Source: Gillisella taibaishanensis (GTDB lineage: Bacteria > Pseudomonadota > Alphaproteobacteria > Rhizobiales > Rhizobiaceae). Taken from it: a stretch of 64,000 nt of DNA. Positions 1 to 9,380 of the stretch are shown piece by piece (positions within the stretch are counted from its first letter, which is position 1; every line of letters starts with the position of its first letter). The stretch is taken from the NCBI RefSeq assembly GCF_001938985.1, contig NZ_MKIN01000022.1, positions 372,001 through 436,000 of the forward strand, written 5' to 3'. Below the pieces are notes generated by a model. The model did not search any database. It was not told the origin of the DNA and saw nothing but the letters and a program-made list of their open reading frames with translations. A program made the position numbers and the translations under genes.

Positions 1-347
1 ATCAAGACCACGCCTTTTGCGCCCGCCTGTCGCAGGGCATCGAGCCCGGTCTGCACCAGCGCTCGGCCGATGCCCACCCTTTGCCTGATCGGCTCGACGG
101 AAATTGGCCCGAGGCCGAACCAGCCCTCTTCCATCGTCTCGCCTATCGTGACTGACGAAAAGGCGACATGGCCGACAACAGTGCCTTCCTCTTCTGCGAC
201 AAGCGACAAGGCAAGCCTCCCGGTCTGGCGCAAAGCCTTGATAATCGTCGCTTCCGTGCCGCTACTGAAGGCCATCGGCGCGAAAGCCCGTTCGGTTAGC
301 GTATCGATCGCCGCCACATCGGATGGCTGCTCCTTGCGGATCATCAT
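1..347 (-). CDS. GNAT-family N-acetyltransferase, partial
   Basis: Reading the minus strand from an ATG at 347 gives MMIRKEQPSDVAAIDTLTER and continues open to the window edge, so the C-terminus is missing. The start resembles GNAT proteins. Further on, VGHVAFS is followed by a GLGPISVEP segment and a QRVGIGRALVQTGLDAL segment, which fits the acetyl-CoA pyrophosphate-binding motif A (Q/R-x-x-G-x-G/A). GNAT enzymes move an acetyl group from acetyl-CoA to an amine; the substrate cannot be told from sequence. The arrangement resembles the putative YhbS-type acetyltransferases. A second ATG at 344 is an equally possible start. The gene is separated from prmA by about 100 bp and points the same way. 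Confidence 0.75.
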   Translation of the reverse strand, partial: MMIRKEQPSDVAAIDTLTERAFAPMAFSSGTEATIIKALRQTGRLALSLVAEEEGTVVGHVAFSSVTIGETMEEGWFGLGPISVEPIRQRVGIGRALVQTGLDALRQAGAKGVVL

Positions 348-443
348 CGTGATATCCTGATTGCGATCACCGACGCCGGGTTCTGACGTTTCGATGCCAT
401 GCATCCAGGGCACTGCTGCACCGCACGCGTCAAGGCAGGCCTA

Positions 444-1316
444 TCACTGCAGATGGATCGTCACCCAGCCATTGCGCCAGAGCGTGCGGACATGCTTGAG
501 ACCGGCGCCGTTATAGGCGGCGATGACTTTCCAGCGTTGTGAGGCGAGAATGCCTGACAGGATCACCGAGCCACCGGGGGCGAGATGATTGACCAGTTGC
601 GGCGCCATCTTCATCAACGGCCGGGCGAGAATATTGGCAATGATGAGATCGAAAGGACCGTATTCGGCAAAGGCGGTGGAGTGAAAGCCCGGCGCCGTGC
701 GCCATTCGATGCCAGCGGGCACACCGTTTCGACGGCCATTGTCACGCGCGACCCGCACCGCAACTGGATCGATATCGGTGGCGAGAACCGGCACGTTGAC
801 GAGCTTGCGCACGGCAATGGCCAATACGCCGCTGCCGGTGCCAAGATCGAGCGCATTGCGCGGCTGCTTCGCCCGCACGACGCTGTCAATCATCTCAAGG
901 CAGCCGGCGGTAGTGCCGTGATGGCCGGTACCGAAGGCCTGGCCGGCGTCGATTTCGATGGCAAGATCGTGGGGACGCACCTTGTCGCGGTCGTGGGAGC
1001 CGTGCACCAGGAACCGCCCTGCCCGAACCGGCGTGAGGCCTTCGAGCGACTTGGCGATCCAGTCGATGTCGGGGATGATTTCGCGTTCGATGGCAAGATC
1101 GGGATAGTCCTCGGCGATGGCGCGCGCCACCCGAGCCCGGATCTCGTCTTCCTCATAAAGCATCAGATAGACCGAGGCCTGCCAGATATCGTTCTTCTCG
1201 TCCACCTCAGTGGTCGCGATGGCATAGTCCTCTTCCCCGAATTCAAAACTCAAGAGGTCGAGGATATGATTGGCCTGCACTTCGGTCGTGGTGGTGAAAA
1301 GACGAACTTCGCTCAC
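444..1316 (-). CDS. prmA: Ribosomal protein L11 methyltransferase
   Basis: The 290-residue product is an SAM-dependent methyltransferase that methylates ribosomal protein L11 in the cytoplasm. Visible motifs are AFGTGHHGTT at about residues 127-136 (typical of PrmA), the SAM-binding loop DLGTGSG at 157-163, the acidic TDIDP at about 180-184, and NILARPL at about 228-234, where the N-[IL]-L motif contacts the methyl acceptor in this family. Length fits PrmA. The start is a GTG at 1316, preceded about 8 bases upstream by AGGAAG; no better ATG lies nearby. Loss of prmA in E. coli is tolerated, so this is a modification rather than an essential function. Confidence 0.95.
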   Translation of the reverse strand: MSEVRLFTTTTEVQANHILDLLSFEFGEEDYAIATTEVDEKNDIWQASVYLMLYEEDEIRARVARAIAEDYPDLAIEREIIPDIDWIAKSLEGLTPVRAGRFLVHGSHDRDKVRPHDLAIEIDAGQAFGTGHHGTTAGCLEMIDSVVRAKQPRNALDLGTGSGVLAIAVRKLVNVPVLATDIDPVAVRVARDNGRRNGVPAGIEWRTAPGFHSTAFAEYGPFDLIIANILARPLMKMAPQLVNHLAPGGSVILSGILASQRWKVIAAYNGAGLKHVRTLWRNGWVTIHLQ

Positions 1317-1446
1317 GGTCGATCTTCCTGATGGGGCGGCCCGGCGCTGCTAATGGGCGGCCAGGCACGGGCGGTTTTGCCGTTTCCGGTACAATGCCTG
1401 ACCCGCCGTTGCAATGCCAAACCGGCCAATCAGACGGCGGCACTGC

Positions 1447-2046
1447 TTAGCCCTTCATCAGCTTCTGCAGCTTTTGCACCGCCGTATCGGGGCTTTCGCC
1501 ATAGGCGATCGTTCCCTTGAACCGGCCATCGGCATCCAAAAGGAAAACGGACGCCGTATGATCCATCGTGTAATCGCCACCCGGATTCTTCTCGTCAACA
1601 GGCACTTTCTTGGCGTAAACGCGAAAGCCCTTGACCATATCCATGACCTTGTCGGGCTGACCGCCGATGCCGATGATCCGGTCGGAGACATTGGAGACAT
1701 AGGTGTTGAGCATTTCAGGCGTATCACGCTCAGGATCGACGGTGACGAAATAGGCGTTGAGATGGCCTCCGTCAGGATCGACCTTCTTCAACCAGGCATC
1801 GAGTTCGAACAGCGTTGTCGGGCAGACCTCCGGACAATGGGTGAAGCCGAAAAACACCGCGCTCGGCTTGCCGCGCAGCGCCTGCTCGCTGACGGGCTTG
1901 CCGTGCTGATCGACAAGCTGGAATGGCACGCCATAGGCTGCCTCGCCAATAATCTGCTTCGATTGGCCGATTTCCATCGAGAGGTAACCGAGAATACCGG
2001 CCATACCTGCAACCAGCACCCAAAGCCCGATCCGCAGTTTCTTCAT
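1447..2046 (-). CDS. SCO1/SenC family copper-binding protein
   Basis: This 199-residue protein has one N-terminal membrane segment (about residues 7-24), then a thioredoxin-like fold in the periplasm. The metal motif FTHCPEVCPTT places cysteines at 71 and 75, and the third ligand, histidine, is in YTMDHTASVF near 163. This is the complete SCO1 copper site. SCO proteins deliver copper to, or keep reduced, the CuA site of cytochrome c oxidase. No oxidase genes are nearby, so the target is inferred from the family only. The gene is followed by prmA at about 130 bp, with no clear terminator between them. Upstream (2047-2533) lies a long non-coding stretch shared with the MCP gene on the other strand. 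Confidence 0.92.
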   Translation of the reverse strand: MKKLRIGLWVLVAGMAGILGYLSMEIGQSKQIIGEAAYGVPFQLVDQHGKPVSEQALRGKPSAVFFGFTHCPEVCPTTLFELDAWLKKVDPDGGHLNAYFVTVDPERDTPEMLNTYVSNVSDRIIGIGGQPDKVMDMVKGFRVYAKKVPVDEKNPGGDYTMDHTASVFLLDADGRFKGTIAYGESPDTAVQKLQKLMKG

Positions 2047-2278
2047 CGTCGTTCTACGTCCTGCAATTCCCGGCGTCCAAGCGCTGCAGCCATATGGCCA
2101 CCTCAGACATGCCGCTCCACGCGTCTATCCTTACAAGCCGTCGGACCGGCAAGGCAAATCAAACAAGCGGCAATCGAGCAGAATGACCGGGACATAGTGT
2201 CGCTCGCCGGCTTGCTGCAAAACACCCTGTTATGTCTTCTGCGTGAAGCAGCACGGGTCCTTATCTGCAATCTCACAT

Positions 2279-2294
2279 AGTATTAGTGAATACT
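2279..2294. promoter_or_regulatory. AT-rich palindrome in the 2047-2533 gap before the first MCP gene
   Basis: The 490-bp gap between the SCO gene and the MCP gene holds no convincing gene. Its clearest feature is AGTATT-agtg-AATACT, a perfect inverted repeat in an AT-rich patch (2279-2310), about 240 bp upstream of the MCP start. The second MCP gene has the same hexamers in an inverted repeat at 9504-9523. An operator or upstream promoter element is possible; nothing in the sequence proves it. Confidence 0.3.
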
Positions 2295-2533
2295 TAATAT
2301 TAATAAGCCACAGTCTGCGGACATGTCGGCCATGCGCCGTCAGGACATGACGTCCTCGGAGGACTGACTAAAGCCTTGCCATCCGAATGATGGGCGCCGG
2401 GCGCAGTCAGGATTGTCAGTCACGCAGGACGCGTTCATCACGGCGCTCATGCCCGTTACTCCGCACATCATGTTGCAGAATCCGACCGGTCAGAGCGACC
2501 GGTCCACTCAATTGAGCCATTGCGGGGATGTTC

Positions 2534-4543
2534 ATGAGCGATGTAATTTCCGGCCGAGGCCTTTCCGTCGGACAGCGCCTGATGACCTTGGGAGGCGCAG
2601 CCATATGCGCCATCGCGGCCATGCTGGCCGTCGGCTATTACAAGAGCAGCCAACTCGACATTTCGCTCAACCGGGCAATCGAGCTGAAGAATCGGTTGGA
2701 AACGGTAAATGAGATGCGGCTGGCCAATGGCGCCATCACCCTCGCCGCCATGGACACCATCATCGACCGTGACGAAGGCAAGGTCCAGCCGGATCGCCAG
2801 AAGATTTTCGAGGACAATGGCAATACGCTGGCCGATGGGGCAGCCACCGTAAAGAAGGTCGCCGAAGATGTCGGCATGACCTCCAGCGTTACAAGTTTCG
2901 ACGCCGATGTCGCCAAGATCCGTCAGGAAACCGCTGTGGAGTTGAAGCGCCTGGTTGAAACCAAGGCGCCTGAAGAAGACTATGCGCGGATCGACGACGT
3001 CATTGACGGCGCCGGCGGCAAGCTCAACGATGCACTGTCCAACCTCTCCGAAGCCGCGGGCAAACTAGTCGAGCAGCGCGTTGCCGAGGCGACAGCCGCT
3101 TCCAAAAGCTCGATGACCATGCAGATCACCATTGGCCTGATCGCCTTTTTCATCGTGCTTGGCCTGCAGATGGTCCACGCCCGCTCGGTCGTATCGGGCA
3201 TTCGCGGCGTGCGCACCAACCTCAAGGACATCATCGAGGGCAATTACGACAGCGAGATCACCGGCCTGACGCGCGGCGACGAAATCGGCGATATCGCCCG
3301 GTCCGCCAATATCTTCCGCCAGGCCGTCATCGACAAACGGACCCTCGAATCCGAGGCCGAAGACAGCCGAAAGAGCCGCGAGGCCGAACTGCGCGAGCGC
3401 GAGGCGACTGCCGCCGCCGAACGCGACCGGATGAAGGCTGCCGTTGACGCCCTTGGTCGGGGCCTCAACCGGCTTGCCGAGGGGGATTTGCAGGCCGTGG
3501 TCGAGGAATCCTTCCCGCAGGAAATCGAGCGCCTTCGTGCCGACTTCAACCTGGTGACCACCCATCTGCGCAATGTCATGGGCGAAATTTCCGTCAATTC
3601 CAGTTCAATCCAGGCCAACGCTAACCAGATGCGCGCCGCCGCCGACGACCTGGCGCGACGCACCGAACAGCAGGCCGCCTCGCTGGAAGAGACCTCGGCA
3701 GCACTCGCCGAAATTACCGAGACGGTTCGCACCAGCACCCAGCGGGCCGAAGACGCCAGCCATATGGTCGACAATGCCAAGACCTATGCAGAACAGTCGG
3801 GCACCGTGGTGTCCGATGCCATGGCCGCGATGGAGCGCATTGAAAGCGCCACCGGTGAAATCGGCAAGATCATCAATGTCGTCGACGAAATCGCCTTCCA
3901 GACAAACCTTCTTGCCTTGAACGCTGGTGTCGAGGCGGCCCGGGCTGGTGAAGCCGGCAAGGGCTTTGCCGTCGTCGCGCAGGAAGTGCGCGCGCTGGCC
4001 GGTCGCGCCGCAGATGCGGCACGTACGATCAAGGACCTCGTCACCAAATCCAGCGTCGAAGTGAAGACCGGGGTCGAGCTTGTGACCGCCACCGGTGAGG
4101 CTTTGCATAAAATAGGTGAAGATGTGCTTCGAATTAACGACCACGTTAAGTCGATCGTAACCTCGGCGCGCGAACAATCAGTTGGTCTGAGTGAAATCAA
4201 TTCCGCCGTCGGACAAATGGATCAGGTTACCCAGCAGAATGCCGCAATGGTCGAGCAGACGAATGCGGCAAGTCATACGCTCGCCAGCGACGCGGACAGT
4301 CTCGGACAGCTTGTCGGACAGTTCAAGATTGGTGGCAATGCAGTGCGGGCCGGGTCCAGTCAGACGCATGCGACAGTACACAAGCCTGCACCGGCCAGCC
4401 CGGTAACGGCTCCGAAACCCTCTCCCGCACGCCAGCTCATGGGCAAGGTCGCGGGGGCTTTCAGCAAAGGCGGCGGCGCCTCGGCAGCCCGAGCAACGGC
4501 ACCGAACGCCGCAGCGTCAACCGATCAATGGGAAGAGTTCTAA
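2534..4543 (+). CDS. Methyl-accepting chemotaxis protein with CheR-tether C-terminus
   Basis: A transmembrane chemoreceptor of about 669 residues. A first membrane segment at about 17-38 and a second at about 197-215 enclose a helical periplasmic sensing domain of roughly 160 residues. A HAMP domain follows (about 216-270), then a second HAMP-like stretch (about 300-355), and the signalling hairpin, whose tip reads [20 protein letters not shown]. The last five residues are QWEEF, matching the aromatic-x-x-aromatic pentapeptide that tethers CheR and CheB in high-abundance receptors. The ATG at 2534 has GGGG six bases upstream; an in-frame ATG at 2528 sits too close to it. The stop is one base before a cheW gene, so the two are co-transcribed. 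The ligand cannot be predicted. Confidence 0.93.
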   Translation: MSDVISGRGLSVGQRLMTLGGAAICAIAAMLAVGYYKSSQLDISLNRAIELKNRLETVNEMRLANGAITLAAMDTIIDRDEGKVQPDRQKIFEDNGNTLADGAATVKKVAEDVGMTSSVTSFDADVAKIRQETAVELKRLVETKAPEEDYARIDDVIDGAGGKLNDALSNLSEAAGKLVEQRVAEATAASKSSMTMQITIGLIAFFIVLGLQMVHARSVVSGIRGVRTNLKDIIEGNYDSEITGLTRGDEIGDIARSANIFRQAVIDKRTLESEAEDSRKSREAELREREATAAAERDRMKAAVDALGRGLNRLAEGDLQAVVEESFPQEIERLRADFNLVTTHLRNVMGEISVNSSSIQANANQMRAAADDLARRTEQQAASLEETSAALAEITETVRTSTQRAEDASHMVDNAKTYAEQSGTVVSDAMAAMERIESATGEIGKIINVVDEIAFQTNLLALNAGVEAARAGEAGKGFAVVAQEVRALAGRAADAARTIKDLVTKSSVEVKTGVELVTATGEALHKIGEDVLRINDHVKSIVTSAREQSVGLSEINSAVGQMDQVTQQNAAMVEQTNAASHTLASDADSLGQLVGQFKIGGNAVRAGSSQTHATVHKPAPASPVTAPKPSPARQLMGKVAGAFSKGGGASAARATAPNAAASTDQWEEF

Positions 4544-4544
4544 C

Positions 4545-5009
4545 ATGTCCAATGCCATCAAGCAGTCCGGAGCATACCTCGAAATCGTTTCCTTCCACTT
4601 GGGCGACCAAGAATTTTGTATCGACATCATGGCGATCCGCGAAATTCGCGGCTGGGCGCCAGTCACGCCGATGCCGCACACGCCGCCTTACGTGCTGGGC
4701 CTGATCAACCTGCGCGGCGCAGTCATCCCCGTTATCGACATGGCTTGCCGCCTGGGCATGTCCATGACCGAGCCTTCCGAGCGGTCTGCGATCATCGTCA
4801 CCGATATCGCCGGCAAGCTGGTTGGCCTGCTGGTCGAACAGGTCTCCGACATGATGACCATTCGCGGTGAAGACCTGCAGCCGGCACCGGAAATCATTCC
4901 GGAAATGCAGCGCGCCTTCTGCCGCGGCATCGTGGCACTCGAAAAGTCCATGGTCTGCTTCCTCAACCTCGACACTGTCATCGCCGACGAGCTGGCCAAC
5001 GCCGCCTGA
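4545..5009 (+). CDS. cheW: CheW-like chemotaxis coupling protein
   Basis: The 154-residue product is a single CheW domain. The motifs FCIDIMAIREI, PPYVLGLINLRGAVIPVIDM and GLLVEQVSDMM are characteristic. CheW links receptors to the CheA kinase in cytoplasmic signalling arrays. It begins one base after the stop of the upstream MCP, so translation is probably coupled and the pair may form its own signalling unit. The main che operon, with cheA and cheY, is not in this window. A strong hairpin follows 43 bp after the stop. Position in the family is clear; whether it serves all receptors or only its partner is inference. Confidence 0.93.
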   Translation: MSNAIKQSGAYLEIVSFHLGDQEFCIDIMAIREIRGWAPVTPMPHTPPYVLGLINLRGAVIPVIDMACRLGMSMTEPSERSAIIVTDIAGKLVGLLVEQVSDMMTIRGEDLQPAPEIIPEMQRAFCRGIVALEKSMVCFLNLDTVIADELANAA

Positions 5010-5051
5010 TCGGCAACGCCAGCAGCTGTCGCATCGTGATAGACATGATGA

Positions 5052-5095
5052 CCACCGGTTCGGACGTGATGGCGCCGAACCGGTGGCTTCTTGCG
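5052..5095 (+). terminator. Hairpin terminator after cheW
   Basis: CCACCGGTTCGG at 5052-5063 and its exact complement at 5075-5086 form a perfect 12-bp stem with an 11-base loop, followed by a moderately T-rich CTTCTTGCGTCTT. It lies just past the MCP-cheW unit. Confidence 0.6.
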
Positions 5096-5361
5096 TCTTG
5101 TGAACGGCATTGCCCAGCTGGCCGGGAATGTGGCCCGTAAAAGCTGCAAAAGATCATCGGCAGCCCCTGACATCGCCCGGCGGTTATCCTATATAAACAT
5201 CAAAACACGGCTTCTGAACGCATCGATCAAGCGCATGTTCAAAACGCCGCTACAGGCGGCAGAGACAATAGCGGCGCGCCGCGAGGATGGCCGTGTTTCA
5301 GCGGGGTTTTCGGGATGGCTAAGGCGCTATCGAGAACGCCGATATGAAGACAAAAATCTGT

Positions 5362-5390
5362 CAGGGAAGAGTGGAAACCAGTTTTCCCGA
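5362..5390. repeat. 29-bp intergenic repeat, copy 1
   Basis: A 29-bp sequence containing GTGGAAACC and TTTTCCCGA recurs in the opposite orientation at 17897-17925 with 27 of 29 bases identical. Both copies are intergenic. Apart from this repeat and the terminator above, the 5010-5495 gap shows nothing I can assign; an open frame running in from 5091 looks accidental. Confidence 0.6.
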
Positions 5391-5495
5391 CCAGACGAAA
5401 ATAAAGAAGTCCGGAGTTGTCTGGTCCAATCAGAACCTGAGACGCTCTGGAACTCATGCCGCTGCGAGATGGCGGTGGTGAACAGGAGAATGATG

Positions 5496-5831
5496 ATGAA
5501 AATGCAGATTTCGGTACTGCTGGCTGCAACAATGCTAGCGCTTTCCCTACCGGCCGCCGGCAATGCCACGGCCCTGCCGGAGATCCTGTTCGGCAAGCGC
5601 TATAATGACGGCGTCTCGGTCGAGCAGGTCTCGCAGCATCCGCCCGGCCATGGCAGCGATCTGCCGGTATCGGTGAAATATGCTCTTCGCCCGGCAATCC
5701 AGGCGGCGCAGGCCGAAGTCAATGCCGATCCGAAGTTGCGCGAGGCACTACAGGCGCGCGGCCTTCGGGTGAAGAACGTTATCAAGGTGGAAACAGCTGC
5801 CAATGGCGGCAAGATCATCTGGGTCAAGTAA
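5496..5831 (+). CDS. Small secreted protein, function unknown
   Basis: A 111-residue product with a clear signal peptide (MKMQISVLLAATMLALSLPA, cleavage likely after AGNATA). The mature part is short and polar, with the segments ALPEILFGKRYNDGVS and LRVKNVIKVETAANGGKIIW. I do not recognise a domain. The start is chosen because AGGAG at 5484-5488 is seven bases before the ATG at 5496; ATGs at 5490 and 5493 are too close to it. The frame stays open upstream to 5091, but that extension has no ribosome-binding site and would bury the signal peptide. A good terminator follows directly. Probably periplasmic. Confidence 0.7.
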   Translation: MKMQISVLLAATMLALSLPAAGNATALPEILFGKRYNDGVSVEQVSQHPPGHGSDLPVSVKYALRPAIQAAQAEVNADPKLREALQARGLRVKNVIKVETAANGGKIIWVK

Positions 5832-5858
5832 CCCAGTTCACTTAGACCTTTGGTGAGA

Positions 5859-5893
5859 GACCTGTCCGCCCTGAAGAGCGGACAGGTCTTTTG
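5859..5893 (+). terminator. Rho-independent terminator
   Basis: GACCTGTCCGC (5859-5869) pairs perfectly with GCGGACAGGTC (5878-5888), followed by TTTTGCTTTT. It closes the small secreted protein gene. Confidence 0.85.
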
Positions 5894-6164
5894 CTTTTGG
5901 AAAACTGCCCCGGTGGCATAAGGGCGGTTTTCACTCTCTCGGTCCCACGATCCCCAGGAGCAGAGATCGCCCGGCACGGAGACAGGCGGGCGGGCCGCCG
6001 GTCGTGCTGGAATTAACCATCTAACCTCTTGGTCCCCCAACGCCCCCACGCCGCGGCAATCTGCACCATGACGTTGCGGCACGGAAGCCGTGACGAGATC
6101 AAATATGGCGACAAATAATCTAAAAGCTGACCTTTTTTGGTATCAGGACACCACAAATATCGCC

Positions 6165-6653
6165 TTACGGCTTTCCCTTCGTCCAGTTGACGCTCTGGTT
6201 GAACAGAGGCACCGTCGAAATTGCCATTTTAGCGGAGCCATCAACGACCTGGCGGGAGTGGATCAGGTAGACGAGCGTATCGTTTTCCTTATCGTAGATG
6301 CGGTTGACCACCAGTGACTTCCAGATCAACGACTGCCCCTGACGGAACACTTCCTCGCCGCCCTTTGACAAGTTGATGTCGCCGATCTCGATCGCCCCTG
6401 TCTGGCGGCAGGCGATAGAGCTGTTAGACGGGTTTTCGAACCAATTACCCTTATGCAATCTATCGATGAGCGAGCGGTCGAAATAGGTGACATGACAAGT
6501 CACACCCTTGACGCCTGGGTCCGGAAAAGCCTCGACCACGATATCGTTGCCGACCCAGTCGACCCCGACTTTGCCGACGACACCGGCCACGGCAGGCACC
6601 GACAGCAGAACGGCACCGGCGACAGCTGCCCAAAATCCACGTCTCTTCAACAT
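6165..6653 (-). CDS. creA: CreA family periplasmic protein
   Basis: A 162-residue protein with a signal peptide (MLKRRGFWAAVAGAVLLSVPAVAG). The body carries family signatures: IVVEAFPDPGVKGVTCHVTYFD, SIACRQTGAIEIGDI, GEEVFRQGQSLIWKSLVVNRIYD and SAKMAISTVPLF. This matches E. coli CreA closely in layout, including the paired cysteines (in VTCHV and IACRQ). The biochemical role of CreA is unknown; despite its name, it is not part of the CreBC two-component system. The start at 6653 has GGAGG six bases upstream; the longer frame starting at 6680 would hide the signal peptide. It lies downstream of the exonuclease gene, 66 bp away on the same strand, and may be co-transcribed with it. Confidence 0.88.
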   Translation of the reverse strand: MLKRRGFWAAVAGAVLLSVPAVAGVVGKVGVDWVGNDIVVEAFPDPGVKGVTCHVTYFDRSLIDRLHKGNWFENPSNSSIACRQTGAIEIGDINLSKGGEEVFRQGQSLIWKSLVVNRIYDKENDTLVYLIHSRQVVDGSAKMAISTVPLFNQSVNWTKGKP

Positions 6654-6719
6654 TCTTCCCTCCAGCATCACAGTCGACAAGACATATGGCTTGCCGCACC
6701 GGTTACAAGAGCAGGAGGC

Positions 6720-7364
6720 TTACACCGCGACGGAGACGGGAATAGCGGGTTTGGCTTTACCCGGCCTGCGGAATGAGCAGGACTGGTAGCCGCCCGGAAA
6801 CAACCGACCGATCGAAAGGTCGAGCAGAGCCGCAAGCTCCTCAACACTCTCGGCCTGCTTGTGCTCCAGCATGGCGATCACCGCCCGGGCGCAGATATCG
6901 GCATCCTCGGCGGCATTGTGATGACGGAAGCTGAGGCCGAGATAATTGGCCAGCACATTCAACCGATGCGATGGCAGATGCGGCCAGGCCTTCTGCGCCA
7001 GCTTGACGCTACAGGCGTAGGAAAAGCTCGGATAGAGCTGCTGGTAAAGGTCGGCCGAGGCACGCCAGACCGAAAAGTCGAAGGCGGCATTGTGGGCAAT
7101 CATCATCGCGCCGGCAAAATCGTCGGCAAATTCATCCATCACTTCAGGAAATTCACCGGCATCCTCGACATCTTCAGGACGGATGCCGTGAATGGCAATG
7201 TTGAAGGAGGAAAATCGCATCGTCTTCGGCCGGATCAACCGTTCCTCGACCCGCACGACCCGTCCGCCCTCGATGAAGGCCAGTCCAACGGAGCAGGCAC
7301 TGCCGCGCTCTTCATTGGCGGTCTCGAAGTCTACGGCAATAATTCTGGGCGCAAGTGCTGACAT
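6720..7364 (-). CDS. DEDDh 3'-5' exonuclease (DnaQ-like)
   Basis: A 214-residue product with a full RNase T/DnaQ exonuclease domain. VDFETAN near residue 10 gives the first Asp and Glu, AHNAAFDFSVW the second Asp, and HHNAAEDADICARAV the catalytic His and final Asp. That is the complete DEDDh set. Such proteins trim 3' ends of DNA or RNA; the small size and lack of other domains make it a stand-alone exonuclease rather than the polymerase III epsilon subunit. The start at MSALAPRII (7364) is chosen because the upstream extension to 7436 is arginine-rich and unlike the family. The tail (FPGGYQSCSFRRPGKAKP) is basic. Substrate not predictable. Confidence 0.88.
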   Translation of the reverse strand: MSALAPRIIAVDFETANEERGSACSVGLAFIEGGRVVRVEERLIRPKTMRFSSFNIAIHGIRPEDVEDAGEFPEVMDEFADDFAGAMMIAHNAAFDFSVWRASADLYQQLYPSFSYACSVKLAQKAWPHLPSHRLNVLANYLGLSFRHHNAAEDADICARAVIAMLEHKQAESVEELAALLDLSIGRLFPGGYQSCSFRRPGKAKPAIPVSVAV

Positions 7365-7442
7365 TGATCCGGCATAAGCCGTTGACGTGATTCGGGCAAT
7401 CCGGGCACCGGCAGACCACGGCCTCTGCCGCGGCAAATGAAC

Positions 7443-7485
7443 TAAAAGACAAAGCGTCCCAGCGTCGACCAGACACTGAGACGCT
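7443..7485 (-). terminator. Probable terminator of the second MCP gene
   Basis: On the minus strand AGCGTCTCAG pairs with CTGGGACGCT (9 of 10 plus a wobble) around a 13-base loop, followed by TTTGTCTTTT. It is 66 bp past the stop of the MCP gene. Confidence 0.5.
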
Positions 7486-7550
7486 CCAGGGCGTCGCTCT
7501 TACCTGGCCCGCGCGAGCCGACCCCCTACCCCTACAAAAACGCGCGCTAC

Positions 7551-9380
7551 TCAGGCGGCCCGGTTCCGGCCCCCTGCGGATTGCCCGATCCTGACATCGG
7601 CGAGCAGGAAGCGGTCCACCAGGCTCTTCAGACCCTCGGCACCGTCGCTCATCACATGCGCAACGTCGCTGCAGGCTTTGGAAAGATCGGCATTCTGCTG
7701 AGTCATATGGTCCATCTGACCAACCATCTCGGTCATATCCTTGAGGCTTGCCGACTGCGCCGCCGAACTATCGGCGATCGCTTCGATGCCTGCGGCAATA
7801 CCGGTCATTCGGTTTTGAATCTCGCCTAGCGAATCGCCGGTGCGACGCACCAGGTCGACACCCTGTGTCACTTCCTGATTGGAGGTCGAGATCAGGCTTT
7901 CGATTTCCTTGGCGGCATTGGCCGAACGCTGCGCAAGATCGCGCACTTCCTGAGCAACCACCGCGAAGCCCTTGCCCGCTTCACCAGCACGCGCCGCCTC
8001 TACGCCGGCATTCAGCGCCAGGAGATTGGTCTGGAAGGCGATCTCGTCGATCACCCCGGTAATGGAAGCGATCTTGCCGGAAGCGTCTTCGATGCGCGAC
8101 ATCGCTGCCACCGCCTGCTGCACTACTGAAGCCGAACGCTCGACCACACCGCGCACTTCCATCGTCTGCCCCTTGGTTTCGGCGCTGCGCGAGGAATTGA
8201 CATCGACATTGCCACTGATCTGATTGATGGCCACAGCCGCCTGTTTCAGAGCAACGGCCTGGCTTTCCGTGCGCTCGGCAATCGACGTGACCTGACCATA
8301 GAGATCGGCGGCACTGCCTTTGACCTGCTCCACCTTAGTCATGATGTCGGCCATGGTCGCCTGAAACAGGCCGAGCGATTTGTTGAGATTGAGACGCAAC
8401 GGCTCGAAATCCGCAGCAAAGGGATGGTCCAGGGTCATGCGCAGGTCGAATTGCGCAAGCCGGTCGAGCGCCGCACCGAGGTCGCCCACGACCTGCTGAA
8501 GAGCCGCGGCCTGGGCCGCCTGCTGGGCCAATCGCTGAGCGCCCTGCTGCATTTCAATTTCGTCGCGGCTGCGTTCTGCCTCGCGCATCCGCCGCCGCTC
8601 GATCGCCGCTTCGCGCAGCACCGCGCCGGCCTTTGCCATCTTGCCAACTTCGTCATGGCGATTGAGGAAAGGAACCGTCAGATCGAAATTGCCTTCCGCA
8701 AGTCCGGTCATAAAGCGCTGAAAATCCTGCATGGGGCCGATGGCGGAGCGGCGGAAGCCATAAAGCCCGACGCAGAGGATGAGAGCGGAAACCCCGGCTG
8801 CCGCAACCGCAAAACCTTGCAGAATGGCTGATGTCGAGGCGGCTGCTGTTTCGATTGAGTGAAGATCCTCATTAGAGGCCGCAACCAGCTTTTCGACGGC
8901 GGCCTTCTGGGCGAGGTAAAGATCACGCAGGCGTGTCAGGCTCTTTTCGCTATCCGCGCTACGCCCCGCCTTAAGCGCTGGCAGCAATACTGTTTCCACT
9001 TCCTGCCAGAAGATGGCGCTGGCCGGCTCCACCCCGTCCCTCAGCAGATGATCGAGTTTCGACGGCAGTTCGACGCCATGCCAGAAGGCAATCCTCTCAT
9101 TGAAGCTGCGACGCAGTCGCGCCAGTTCTTCGGCATTGGCCTGAAGCCGCGCCGGCTCCGAACCCGCGTCCGTGGCGGCAACGTAAGCCTCGATCACAAA
9201 CAGCGGCGGCGGCAGAATATCGGCAATTACGTCCTTGGCGTAGACGATCCGCTCATAAACCGGCCCGTTTACCTTCAGCCGCGTCAGGGCATAGAACATG
9301 ATGCCACTCGACAGGACCAACCCGACGAACAAACTTGCCCCGAATAAGGCGAGGCTTCTAGAAAGGCTCAGTTTGCCCAT
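7551..9380 (-). CDS. Methyl-accepting chemotaxis protein
   Basis: A receptor of about 609 residues. The N-terminal membrane segment (about 10-35) and a second near 190-212 frame a helical sensing domain with no recognisable ligand fold. A HAMP domain follows ([20 protein letters not shown]), then a coiled region and the signalling hairpin with [20 protein letters not shown]. Unlike the receptor at 2.5 kb, its C-terminus ([10 protein letters not shown]) carries no aromatic CheR-tether pentapeptide. The start at 9380 has AAGGAG nine bases upstream; the longer frame to 9404 overlaps that site. It stands alone, with no coupling gene beside it, and feeds the chromosomal chemotaxis arrays by inference. 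Confidence 0.93.
   Translation of the reverse strand: MGKLSLSRSLALFGASLFVGLVLSSGIMFYALTRLKVNGPVYERIVYAKDVIADILPPPLFVIEAYVAATDAGSEPARLQANAEELARLRRSFNERIAFWHGVELPSKLDHLLRDGVEPASAIFWQEVETVLLPALKAGRSADSEKSLTRLRDLYLAQKAAVEKLVAASNEDLHSIETAAASTSAILQGFAVAAAGVSALILCVGLYGFRRSAIGPMQDFQRFMTGLAEGNFDLTVPFLNRHDEVGKMAKAGAVLREAAIERRRMREAERSRDEIEMQQGAQRLAQQAAQAAALQQVVGDLGAALDRLAQFDLRMTLDHPFAADFEPLRLNLNKSLGLFQATMADIMTKVEQVKGSAADLYGQVTSIAERTESQAVALKQAAVAINQISGNVDVNSSRSAETKGQTMEVRGVVERSASVVQQAVAAMSRIEDASGKIASITGVIDEIAFQTNLLALNAGVEAARAGEAGKGFAVVAQEVRDLAQRSANAAKEIESLISTSNQEVTQGVDLVRRTGDSLGEIQNRMTGIAAGIEAIADSSAAQSASLKDMTEMVGQMDHMTQQNADLSKACSDVAHVMSDGAEGLKSLVDRFLLADVRIGQSAGGRNRAA

Noticed and set aside
5091-5489. Open frame upstream of the small secreted protein
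   Set aside because: No start signal, and it would place the signal peptide in the middle of the protein.
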